Source: Vicia villosa
Lineage: Eukaryota > Streptophyta > Magnoliopsida > Fabales > Fabaceae
Assembly (NCBI RefSeq): GCF_029867415.1
Contig: NW_026705157.1
Coordinates: forward strand, 806,001-870,000
Direction of reading: 5' to 3'
Length of the DNA: 64,000 nucleotides
Part shown: piece after piece, positions 55,601 to 64,000 of the stretch
How the letters are laid out: each line of letters opens with the position of its first letter
How positions within the stretch are numbered: the stretch's first letter is position 1
Position numbers and translations under genes: made by a program
The notes under the pieces: generated by a model
Seen by the model: only the letters and a program-made list of their open reading frames with translations
Told to the model about the DNA's origin: nothing
The model's database searches: none

Positions 55601-56601
55601 CGTTACTGGTAACCCTGTCTTAATATTTTCTCTGTTTTATTATTACTTGTGTCAACCCTATTAAGGGATCCGCTGGTTACAATTCCCCTCTCCTCCGCTG
55701 GTTTCATTTTCCCCCTTCCCTTTATTGCTTTATATTATTATGTACTGCGTGGTTAGTAATTTAGGGAGTGCAAGATTGTAATTAACCTAGAATCACTAAT
55801 TTACAAGATAATATAATTTGAATTGAATCACGTGATTGATGCACACACGCACGCTTTTTGGGTAACCCTCTCTGTTGCCTTGTTGCCTGTTGCCTGTTGC
55901 CTTTGTGTTTTGCAGAATAAGCCATGTCCCTCGAATTCGAGGATACCTCAGCCATGTTGCCTCGATAAAAAGGTCACGACCCTAATGATGCTGCCTTCGA
56001 TACACAAATGACCTCGACCCTCGGATGTTGCCTACGGAAAAAGGCTGAGGTATCTTCTGGCTGCCTACGAAATGGCTTATTCTGATCCTTGCCTTAGACT
56101 ACCTGCCCTTCTATGGCATGGGACAGTCTTATGGCAAAGGATGCTTCGATGACCCTTCAACCTCCAAACGAAAGGCTTCCTGCCCTCTTATGGCAAGGAT
56201 AGACCCTTTCATTCTGAAAGGCAAAAAGAGACCTATCATCTGAGTTTAAGGTAATTGCCCCTAATTGCCTTGCAATGCTCAAACCTTTTTATTATATTCT
56301 TTCTCATAATTTTTCAAAAGGGCAACGCTTATTCACAAGCTAAAGTCCCTATCTTTTTCATCTACTTTTTTCTAAACAAACGAGCAAGCAAAGCAATTAA
56401 GAGCCCATGGAAAACCATGGATGCAAAGGGTGCCTTACACCTTCCCTTTGCATAAATTACCCCCCGAACTCAGTTTTCTTAAAAGGTTTTTTTCTGTTTC
56501 TTTTTGCCTTTCTGATTTGGTTTGGATAAAATAAAAGTCGGTGGCGACTCATGCTTAACCGCGACATTTCGATCAAATAAAAGTCAGTTCACCGTATTAC
56601 A
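52683..56601 (+). repeat. 3' LTR of Ogre-like element
   Basis: Near-identical partner of 42540-46459, offset 10,143 bp. It carries the same nested stem at 55913-56084. The polypurine run AACAGGGGCAGC ends at its first base. Confidence 0.92.
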
Positions 56602-57242
56602 ATTATTATGTTATGTTTTGTACTTTGAATTAAAATACATAAATAAAACTTGGTTATCTTGAAGAACTTGTGAAAATAAGATGAAAACACCTGATGGACA
56701 TTATTTTCATAAGTTCTTTTAAACAAATAGTCTCGCAGAACTTATGCTAATAGATAAGTTAACATAAGTCAATGCAATTTTTTTTTAGTGTCTTGATCTT
56801 TTAGTTAGTTAGTCTATTTAAACATTATTTTAATTGCTTATTTACATATGTCTAAAACAAATAGGATTTTATGAGATTAACAGACTAACCAGGCCTTCGA
56901 AAAGGCCAAACTCAGGCTTAAAAATAAGCCTACGTTAGACTACAGGCTAGGCTTAGGCTTCAGTTTTTTTGATAAGCCAGGCTTAGGCTTGGCAAAGCCT
57001 AGCTCGGCCCAGCATATTTTCACTTCTATATAGAGGATCCGAATTCCCTGCCTTTGTGGCAAGAAAGTCACCTGACTTTCAAGCAATTTCACCCGTGTGA
57101 TGAATCAAGTGGCCTAAATTAAGCCAATTGTCCAACTCTATTTCTAAAAAAATAGAGGAAACAAAATACAAAAATCTTAACCCTCTCCTTCCTCCCTTTG
57201 TTAAATAATGGAGTGTTTTGTGTTTTCTCATTCATGTGAATA

Positions 57243-57245
<3 letters not shown>

Positions 57246-57316
<71 letters not shown>
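57246..57316. repeat. (TA)n microsatellite, about 35 units
   Basis: An uninterrupted TA run of about 71 bp just right of the hAT-like element. It encodes nothing. The surrounding 57030-57450 shows no gene. Confidence 0.97.
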
Positions 57317-57318
<2 letters not shown>

Positions 57319-57450
57319 TTTGGTAAATTGTCTAATTATGATGCAACATAATTACAGGGACAAAATATTCTAATTATAGTAAAATAATTATAACAATAAT
57401 ATTATATTTTATTTCACCCCCGCAGTCGAAGTGGGAGGTTCACGGACGCT

Positions 57451-57743
57451 TCAATTGGTCCAAAAATCATTAAAGAGAATACGATGAAGCCTTTTGGTGA
57501 AGATGTATGCAATCTGATGTCTGTAAGGAACATGAAGAACGCATGGCTGACCATGAGTTACCTTTTCTCGAACAAAATGAATCTCCATCTCAATATGTTT
57601 GGTACGTCGATGCTGCACAGGATTCTCACAATACACCAAGGTGGTATGAGGAATAGGAAAATGGAGCTCCAGTAGAAGATTGTGAATCCAACATGATTTA
57701 TAGGTAACATTGGCAACACCTCTATATCCTACTTTAGCACTAG

Positions 57744-57789
<46 letters not shown>

Positions 57790-57812
57790 TTGCCTTTTAG
57801 AAGTAAAGAAAT
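57451..57812 (-). pseudogene. Ty1/copia RNase H fragment carrying a (GA)n expansion
   Basis: On the minus strand, TSKRQSTLS, then SRSSA and RTKHIEMEIHFVREKV, LHVPYRHQIAYIFTKRL match the end of a copia polyprotein RNase H. The first part is interrupted in frame by a (GA)n microsatellite (57747-57785) that translates to a Leu-Ser run. The segment between VYCEN and NPVQ is missing, and key residues have changed (SSAEAEY became SSAKVGY). There are no LTRs and no upstream pol. It is a dead fragment. Confidence 0.85.
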
Positions 57813-57863
57813 AAGATTGCAACAAGGTGTTGTACCCTAATTTTTGACCCTGAGAACCCACCT

Positions 57864-59823
57864 TGTAACACTCCATTTATCCATCGTGAATTAAATAATA
57901 ATCAGAGTAATTTAAAATATTTAATCAACATTAGATGGGATGCTACATCATCAACGTTACATAATTTTGCTCAGATATTTAAACCAAAAGATACATAACA
58001 CTAGTTCGGATGAACCGATATCACAATCACCATAATGTTCAACTTCAATTTATAAATGCAACAAAATAAATTAATGCATAGTAATCATCATCTTCAAAAT
58101 AACTTAAAACATCGCAACAAAATCAAAGAGTGTTCATAATCCTCTCTAAAACTTCCAAAAACAAATCATAATATAGAATTTGCAAAACAAGCGTTCATCC
58201 CCGGTGTTACGTATCAAAGCAGAACCCGACTCAATCTATGCGATACTAGACGTCGCTCCATACCTCAGTTACTCCAATCTTTGTCACCTGCGCGTTACCC
58301 ACGTGGAGGTAACATTCAAACAGAAGGGTGAGATATCACAACAATATAATAAACCATATAATGGTGACTATACGACATATATCTCGTGCAGGTTATCACA
58401 ATTCAGGCCTCACAAGTTATATAATCATCACCAATTCTAATACACATCAACATACACAAGCACACTCATTTCATCATGCAATTTATGCAATTCGTATTAT
58501 GGGACTGACTCAACTTCATGCATGTGGTACCAATCAGGGCATAAGCCCTCATCATTACGCCAATACAGGCCATCTTACGCCAATACATGCCATCTTAAGG
58601 AACACAAGTCATGGTCAAGAATGCATGCGACAATTGACATGCATCAACATAGAAGGCAATGACATTTCGTCTTAACAATATCACGCCAATATATGACATC
58701 ATCATCTTCATCATACAACACATCGTGCCAAACAATTGCATCAAATCATACAATGTTATTATCGTCGCATATTACACAAAATACGCACGAATAAGCATAA
58801 TTTATATTGAATAATTGACTACTGGTTTCTAATATATTATTAGAAGATAGAAAATAATTTTAGCTTTTCAACGGTCCAAACGGCGCGTCAAACGGACACC
58901 CGAGTCAAAAGATATGTCTTTTTAAACTTTTAGAAATTTTTCGTTTCAACACAGTGGTAACCGGTTACCATAATTGGGTAACCAGTTACTACCTCTAGTA
59001 ACTCAAAAATGAATGCTACTGTCTTTGCTGGTAACCAATTATTCTTTTTAAAACTCAAATTTGCATGCTACTACTTCTCTTGGTAACCGGTTACCATAAC
59101 TGGGTAACTAATTACTCAATTTCAAAAATTAATTTTTACGCCACTGTTTCATTAGGTAACCGGTTACCATAACTGAGTAACTAGTTACTCTGAGTTCAGA
59201 GCCAAAAATCTGCTATTTTTTCTGTTACGAAATTTCAACCTTTTCCATCCAAAATCACTTTCATACACACACTAAAACATGTAAAATCATGAAATCATCA
59301 ACACACATCATATCCAACAATTCTAACACAAACATCATACCAACTTCATCATTCGTAATCAAATTCAACAATCACTTTTTACAACAATCTACCCCGAAAC
59401 TTAACATTTCAACATCTACACATACCCATTATTATACCACCTATTAGAAAGTTGGAACCCCATCCCAACCTTAGCAATTTTCTTCAAAAATCTCTCTATC
59501 AATGGAGGTTCCTCTTTAGCCCTAGCTCTGCTTCTCTATGCTTTCACGATCTCTTAAAACTTCTATAATTTTTTCTATTTTTCTAATTCCCTCTTCTTAG
59601 TTAAGCTTCACTAATTCATTCATACTAGTGGGCTTAAACCACCCCCACTGGTACTCATACTAACACATCATTATGACCCAACTAATTAAATATTCTATAT
59701 TCTATTATTATTAATATTTTTCAACCATATAATATAATTTCATAATACTAATAAATCCTAATTTCACCAAATAATTCATAATAAGGCAATTAAATAATTA
59801 AAGAAAATATAACGGCCGTTACA
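57864..59823 (-). repeat. 3' LTR of the truncated Tekay-type element, 1960 bp
   Basis: This LTR contains three perfect GGTAACCGGTTACC palindromes (58956, 59082, 59155) and related motifs GTAACCAGTTAC (58978) and GTAACTAGTTAC (59177). Left of these (downstream on minus) lies TCTTTTGACTCGGG, then GACGCGCCGTTTGG at 58883-58918. This is the block shared with the LTRs at 20925 and 32255. Confidence 0.88.
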
Positions 59824-59864
59824 ACTCTCCCCCACTTAGAATATTTTCGTCCTCGAAAATTACC

Positions 59865-60178
59865 TCATTCGAACATTCCCGGATAAGACTCCCGCATCTT
59901 GTTTTCCAATTCCCATGTCATACTTTCACCGGCAGCTCCTCCCCAAACTACCTTCACGAGGGAAATGTCTTTGTCTCTCAACTTCTTCATTTCACGATCT
60001 TTGATCCTCACCGGTAAAGTATCGACTGTAAGGTTATCTCGTACTTGTATATAATCCATCAGAATCACATGAGATGGATCCGAAATATATTTTCGAAGTT
60101 GTGAAACATGGAATACATCATGTAAAATTGAAAGATTAGATGGTAAGACCACCCGATAAGAAACATCTCCTACTGTTA
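59865..60178 (-). pseudogene. C-terminal fragment of chromovirus polyprotein
   Basis: The about 100 residues of open frame align with the end of the 1462-aa polyprotein at 34572: [21 protein letters not shown], and the chromo-like VRIKDRE to WELENKMRES. The stop lies just before the purine tract. The rest of gag-pol is gone. Confidence 0.88.
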
Positions 60179-60199
60179 CATGTTTATCATGTGTGTATG

Positions 60200-60800
60200 C
60201 CTGTTACATGTATGTTATCTGATTGTGATCCCGTTCACAGTGTTATACCTGTTCACACACTTCACATGTATTCCCGTTACATGTTTTATTTGTGATTCTT
60301 GTTCGTGTGCATGTCTGTGATTCCTGTTCACATGTCTGTGATTCCAGTTCACATGTTTTATCTGTGATTCCTGTTCACATGTTTTATCTGCGATTCCTGT
60401 TTGCATGTTCTATTTGTGATTCCTATTCACATGTTATATTTGTGATTCATGTTCACATGTTATATTTGTGATTCTTGTTCACATGTTATGTTTGCGATTC
60501 CTGATCGCCTGTTTTATTTGCGATTCATGTTCGCCTGTTATGTTCATGATAGTTATTCACATGTTATGTTCGCGATTCTTGTTCGCATGTTCTATCTGTG
60601 ATTCCTGTTCACATGTTGTATTTGTGATTCCTGTTCGCATGTTGTATTTGTGATTCGTGTTCACATGTTATATTGGTGATTCTTGTTCACATGCTTATAT
60701 TTGTGATACTTGTTCACATGTTCATATGTTATTTTGTGATACATGTTCACATGTTCACATACTTGTTTGTGATGCCTGTTCACATGTCTTACCTGATGTT
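60200..60800. repeat. 26-bp tandem repeat array, about 20 diverged copies
   Basis: The unit is close to TGTGATTCCTGTTCACATGT plus TATATT. Copies differ by C/T and A/G changes (CACATG or CGCATG, GTGATT or GCGATT), and a few are 6 bp shorter. The array is open in several frames by chance because the unit lacks stops; I do not regard these frames as genes. It abuts the break of the truncated chromovirus. Confidence 0.9.
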
Positions 60801-62700
60801 TTTCTAGGATCTTTATGACGTTTCTTGTTTGTTGCATGATCCCTTAGGTTATCGATTCCGTCTTTCTAAGAGACGTGGATTGAGATAGAAACAAAACATA
60901 GTTAGCCGGACTACGACGCTCTAATTTATCCATTGCATGTTGGAGGTACGTAGGCATAGGTACGAACGCCATATCGAGCGACTTTTCTTTTTATCTTGTT
61001 TATCCTTTCATTACATTTTCCCTTAGCACATCGCATGTTACACACACATACACATACACCATTAGATTAGAAACTAGCGCGAATGGATCCTGTGGAGTAC
61101 CACAGACGTGAGTGGTGATAATATCTTCCCCTTGCGTAACTGACACCCTTACCCGTTTTTGGTGATTTGAGTCAAGTAGCAAAGTAGTATGGAACAAGAT
61201 CCACACTAAAAAAAAGACCCTTTTTTTATTCAAGTCAAGAAAAAAGCATGATTTGACTCACACAAGTTATGATTCGAATCATGGTTTGGTCATGATTCGA
61301 CTCAAACTTGGCAGAGGCTGAAGAAAGATTTGTGATTCGACTCATGTACTAATTGTGATTCGAATCACATAGTGCATGATTCGAATCAAGGGCAAGTTAT
61401 GATTCGACTCACAACCTACAACATAACCCTGATTCTTCTCTGCCTTGTTTGATTTGACTTAAGAGAATGTGATTCGAATCACACATCCAAAATCTCAAAA
61501 ACTCAAGTTTTCAAAGATGTTTTGAGATTATACTTTTGACATGACTTGAATCAATCTCAATTATGGTTGTCGTTCTAAAAACTTGACTAATTGACTTAAA
61601 GCATAATGCTCATACTCAAACACAAATAGTTTGAATTATGCATTGCTAAAACACGGATAAGAAACTCGATCTTTAAAGATGCGCAATTGAAAAGGAAACT
61701 CAAATGTAAAACTAAATTCAAAGTAAAGCTTAAGGGAAGAGCAACAAAACCACATATAGGTCTCCTCTTTAATTTATTAGAGACATGTAACTTCAATGGG
61801 GAAAAGATGAATGAGAAAAACATAATCAAAACAACATTATGAAAGAAGAAGAATGAAGATAATAACGAGGATTAGAAGAAAAAGAAGGAAAATTAAGAAA
61901 ATAAGTTATAGCAAGAAAGAATGGAGAGAAAGGGAAAATTTTGAAAGGAGAAAGAAAGAATAACAAAAAGTGAAATCTAAATATTTTGAAATTTAAATTA
62001 AAAAGATGTTGTGACAATTTTTTTTAAAAGAAAATTTAAAAACATGTTTCAAAGGAAAATAATTGTGTGGTAGTGGTTATTTAAAGTGCAATTTTAAAAA
62101 TAATAAAGAATAATTTTAAAAACTATTAGATACATGATAGATTAAGGATAATTACATCATCTTCATTATTTTATAGAGATTAATTAGTATGTATTATCAA
62201 TGTAAAAAAATTTACACCATTAATACATCATAATCATCTAAATAGATGACTTTAATAAAGATTAAAATTAAATATTTTTAATAAATTAATAATTATGATT
62301 CACTAATAGTGTAAAATTTATTTACATTGTGTTTACCCAAAAAAAATGGTAAACAAGCGCTAGTTTCCTTTTTAAAGGTTACTTTTGCGGAATCAACTAG
62401 AATACTCCAGGACTAATTGCTTTATTTTGTTATATTATGTGTATCTGGTTTGTATTGAATGCAACAGTAACTTTAAAATAAAAGTAAACACAGAAATTAA
62501 AGGCTTTAAAGTAAATCAAAGCAATAAAAAAGCAGTAAATATGCACTGAAAGATGAGATATAACGTAAAAAGATTGCATTAATTAAACTGGTACGCATAC
62601 GTACATTCCAAAGTTGCACTCGTTACTCATTTTTGCACAGAGATTTGAGTTTACTTGTGTTTATGTAGAAAATGCGGACCCCTAACTATTCCTATGGAAC
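60801..62700. other. Intergenic TE-like DNA with TGATTCGAATCA cluster
   Basis: No gene is seen. At 61256-61481 there are four exact TGATTCGAATCA palindromes (61270, 61356, 61377, 61470) and several GATTCGACTCA variants. GGAGGTACGTAGGCA at about 60942 is a word I associate with Ogre-type legume elements. From 61850 to 62350 the DNA is plain AT-rich. Confidence 0.5.
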
Positions 62701-63474
62701 TTGCTTAAATAGTAAAAATAAAATAACTACTACTAACGGTCGACTGGTTATCAGTCAACACGTGTCTTCAATTGTGAGACCTCCACGCGTCCTGTAAGAA
62801 CTGCCAGAAAACTGCTTGAAACTGCCTCTTAACTTCTAATACCTCTCGACTTCCACTTCAGTTTCTGCAGCAAAATTCTTAAGTCTTCGCATACTTCTGA
62901 TCGAACGCTGAAGCCTCTGATCATCTTTCTAGTCGAACAGTTTCGACTACTAAGCATTACTTAGTCGAACCACTTCGACCCAAATGACAATGTAATTATT
63001 TAATTGAGGCCCAATTACCAATTTAGGGCCTTTTTATCAAATTGAGGCCCAATTACTAATTTTGAGCCCCAGTTGCCCATTTACTGATAAGTCGAAATCC
63101 TAGGGTAACAAATTGCCCCCCAAGCGACTTCTTTCGACTGACTTTAGGAAAGAGAAAAGATGGCGTTTCAGTTCTTTCTTGGGTTTCGACTTTTGTTAAT
63201 TCCCATTACGCCATGATTACATTTCATTTTCCCAGGCACTAATTATTACCTAAACACTAGGTTAGTGGGCTATAACTGCTCCCAGCTTGCTTGTGTCAGT
63301 TTCCAAGATATTTAATACGACCTTTGATTTTCTAACTTCCTTTCCCACGTTTGTCTTGCTGAAGTAACTACATATTCTCTATATATATATAGCCTAATTC
63401 CTTCTATTTCCTTTTGCATTTCCCTACGCACAACATCTTAAACATTTTCATCCTTCAATCTTTGTCTTCACACC
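62701..63474 (+). promoter_or_regulatory. Upstream region of the edge ORF, with TAGTCGAA/TTCGACTA motifs and a TATA box
   Basis: From 62930 to 63195 the half-sites GTCGAA and TTCGAC recur: GTCGAACAGTTTCGAC, then TAGTCGAACCACTTCGAC, and single copies after that. A TATA-like CTCTATATATATATAG (about 63377-63392) lies some 85-95 bp before the ATG at 63475. The GGCCCAATTAC word repeats three times between 63007 and 63060. It may be the LTR or leader of a TE whose first ORF follows. Confidence 0.45.
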
Positions 63475-64000
63475 ATGGCACAACCTTTAACAAATGCCAA
63501 CATAAGATCCTGCATCAAGAAAGAATTTAAACTTTCTGAAGAAGAGTTTGATGCGAACCACATCAATGTTCGTGCTCTTTATGCTAGTCAGGGACTTGAA
63601 TTTTATCCTGAAATTTTAGATGGTAACATCTATCCCTGCATGCTGATTGAATTCTGGAGATTTGCATCTTTGCGCATAGATCCAGAAGGGAGGACTACTA
63701 TAACCTCTAACATTCGAAGGGCTCATGTCATCATCACTCCCTCAACAATCTCTGATTTGCTGAAATGCAGCAATACCGGTGAAACTTTTGGTGACAATAT
63801 CTTCGACATGAACACTTCTAATATGTTAAGGGACCTCATGGACAATGAACCCTTTTGTGCCAAAGTAATCAAAATTTGGCACCAACTTTTGGTGGGCAAC
63901 TTTCGTCCACGCAACCATGATGAAAATAGCATCATGGTGGGAGACTTGGAATTCATTTCCTGTGCTCTTCAGGGGAAGAAAATCAACTTCCCTCTATTGA
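63475..64000 (+). CDS. Partial ORF, plant-transposon-protein-like, open at right edge
   Basis: From the ATG at 63475 the frame stays open for 175 codons to the last base. The context CACCATGG is good. WRFASLRIDPEGR, then RRAHVIITPSTISDLL and KIWHQLLVGNFRPRN resemble the 'putative plant transposon protein' type domain found in legume Ty3/gypsy and related elements. I could not assign a precise family. There is no signal peptide or membrane segment. It is either ORF1/gag of a further retroelement or a domesticated copy; the downstream sequence is needed to tell. Confidence 0.6.
   Translation, partial: MAQPLTNANIRSCIKKEFKLSEEEFDANHINVRALYASQGLEFYPEILDGNIYPCMLIEFWRFASLRIDPEGRTTITSNIRRAHVIITPSTISDLLKCSNTGETFGDNIFDMNTSNMLRDLMDNEPFCAKVIKIWHQLLVGNFRPRNHDENSIMVGDLEFISCALQGKKINFPLL

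Larger units (their letters stand above)
42540..56601 (+). mobile_element. Non-autonomous Ogre-like (Tat lineage, Ty3/gypsy) retrotransposon, 14,062 bp
   Basis: LTRs of 3920 bp (42540-46459) and 3919 bp (52683-56601) start TGTCATACCCC and end CCGTATTACA. The target duplication ATTAT lies at 42535-42539 and 56602-56606. By eye the LTRs differ by one substitution (42793 C, 52936 A) and one T in a poly-T run. The primer-binding site matches the Arg-tRNA type of Ogre elements, and a polypurine GGGGCAG precedes the 3' LTR. The 6.2 kb interior holds ORF1 (47192-48535), a short gag-like ORF (48806-49636), about 3 kb of non-coding DNA and a 12-copy tandem repeat. Protease, reverse transcriptase, RNase H and integrase are absent. 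It is young, so it was moved by enzymes of an autonomous relative. Confidence 0.93.
41332..57028. mobile_element. hAT-like non-autonomous element, split by a Tourist MITE and the Ogre-like element
   Basis: The left end is TAGGGGTGGGGGTGGAAAT then AGGCCAGGCC; the right end in reverse complement is TAGAAGTGAAAATATGCTGG then GCC. Subterminal runs of AGGCTAGCCT and TAGGCTTAGGCTT mirror each other. Removing both inserts leaves about 643 bp without an ORF. Flanking octamers TATAAATA and TATAGAGG agree at 5 of 8 bases, so the target duplication is only suggestive. This is a very common repeat style in legumes. Confidence 0.6.
57864..60178 (-). mobile_element. Truncated Tekay-type chromovirus: pol C-terminus and 3' LTR
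   Basis: In minus orientation the end of pol (60178-59865) is followed by a purine tract GTGGGGGAGAG and by an LTR starting TGTAACGGCC at 59823 and ending GAGTGTTACA at 57864. The break at about 60178 falls inside the pol frame (VSYRVVLPS), and beyond it lies an unrelated tandem repeat. The missing 5' part means no target duplication can be checked. Confidence 0.88.

Noticed and set aside
57038..57052. Adjacent GGATCC and GAATTC words as a cloning-vector trace
   Set aside because: Only two restriction words occur, with no vector sequence around them and repeat-derived plant DNA on both sides, so chance is the simpler reading.
60215..60653. Two ORFs of about 60 codons with repetitive protein sequence
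   Set aside because: They are by-products of the 26-bp tandem repeat, which lacks stops in several frames.
1..64000. CRISPR arrays, bacterial operons, ribosome-binding sites
   Set aside because: The spliced helicase, LTR retrotransposons and MITEs show plant nuclear DNA. The tandem arrays at 51940 and 60200 lack the uniform unique-spacer pattern.

Overview
The window is nuclear DNA of a flowering plant, almost certainly a legume (Fabaceae, probably the Vicia/Pisum/Medicago/Trifolium side). Reasons: intron-rich host genes, a Tat/Ogre-type LTR retrotransposon with an ORF1 upstream of gag, Tekay-type chromoviruses with 2 kb LTRs, a tRNA-derived SINE and a TRIM family of the legume type. The assignment rests on sequence style; no database search was possible.

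Layout. (1) 205-20030, minus strand: 16 exons of a DExH-box RNA helicase gene whose last exons lie beyond the left edge. Its ninth intron is 9.76 kb and holds a nested stack: a hAT-like MITE split by an intact Ty1/copia element (7181-12337, 1558-aa polyprotein, LTRs identical by eye), plus a TRIM split by a second hAT MITE. (2) 20231-28490: TE-derived intergenic DNA with a 2.6 kb solo LTR (20925-23548) and decayed repeats. (3) 28491-31049, minus: an intact single-exon CC-NBS-LRR immune-receptor gene. (4) 31500-41265: a remnant LTR/PBS, then a SINE split by an intact Ty3/gypsy Tekay-type chromovirus (32255-41151, 1462-aa polyprotein). (5) 41332-57028: a hAT-like non-autonomous element holding a Tourist-like MITE and a 14 kb non-autonomous Ogre-like element (42540-56601) with only ORF1 and a short gag-like ORF. 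(6) 57246-63474: microsatellites, a copia pol fragment, a truncated minus-strand Tekay-type 3' end with its LTR, a 26-bp tandem repeat and TE-derived DNA. (7) 63475-64000: the start of a plus-strand ORF of transposon-protein type, open at the right edge.

Only the helicase and the NLR look like host genes. The most unusual signal is architectural. Three different Tekay-type LTRs each carry a cluster of short palindromes at the same relative place, just upstream of a conserved block, but the palindrome differs in each (GTCGAC; TCCGCT-G-AGCGGA; GGTAACCGGTTACC). Further clusters built on TGATTCGAATCA, TTAATCGATTAA and TAGTCGAA/TTCGACTA occur in other TE-like stretches. A second notable item is the very young Ogre derivative, which has no protease, reverse transcriptase or integrase and must be moved in trans.
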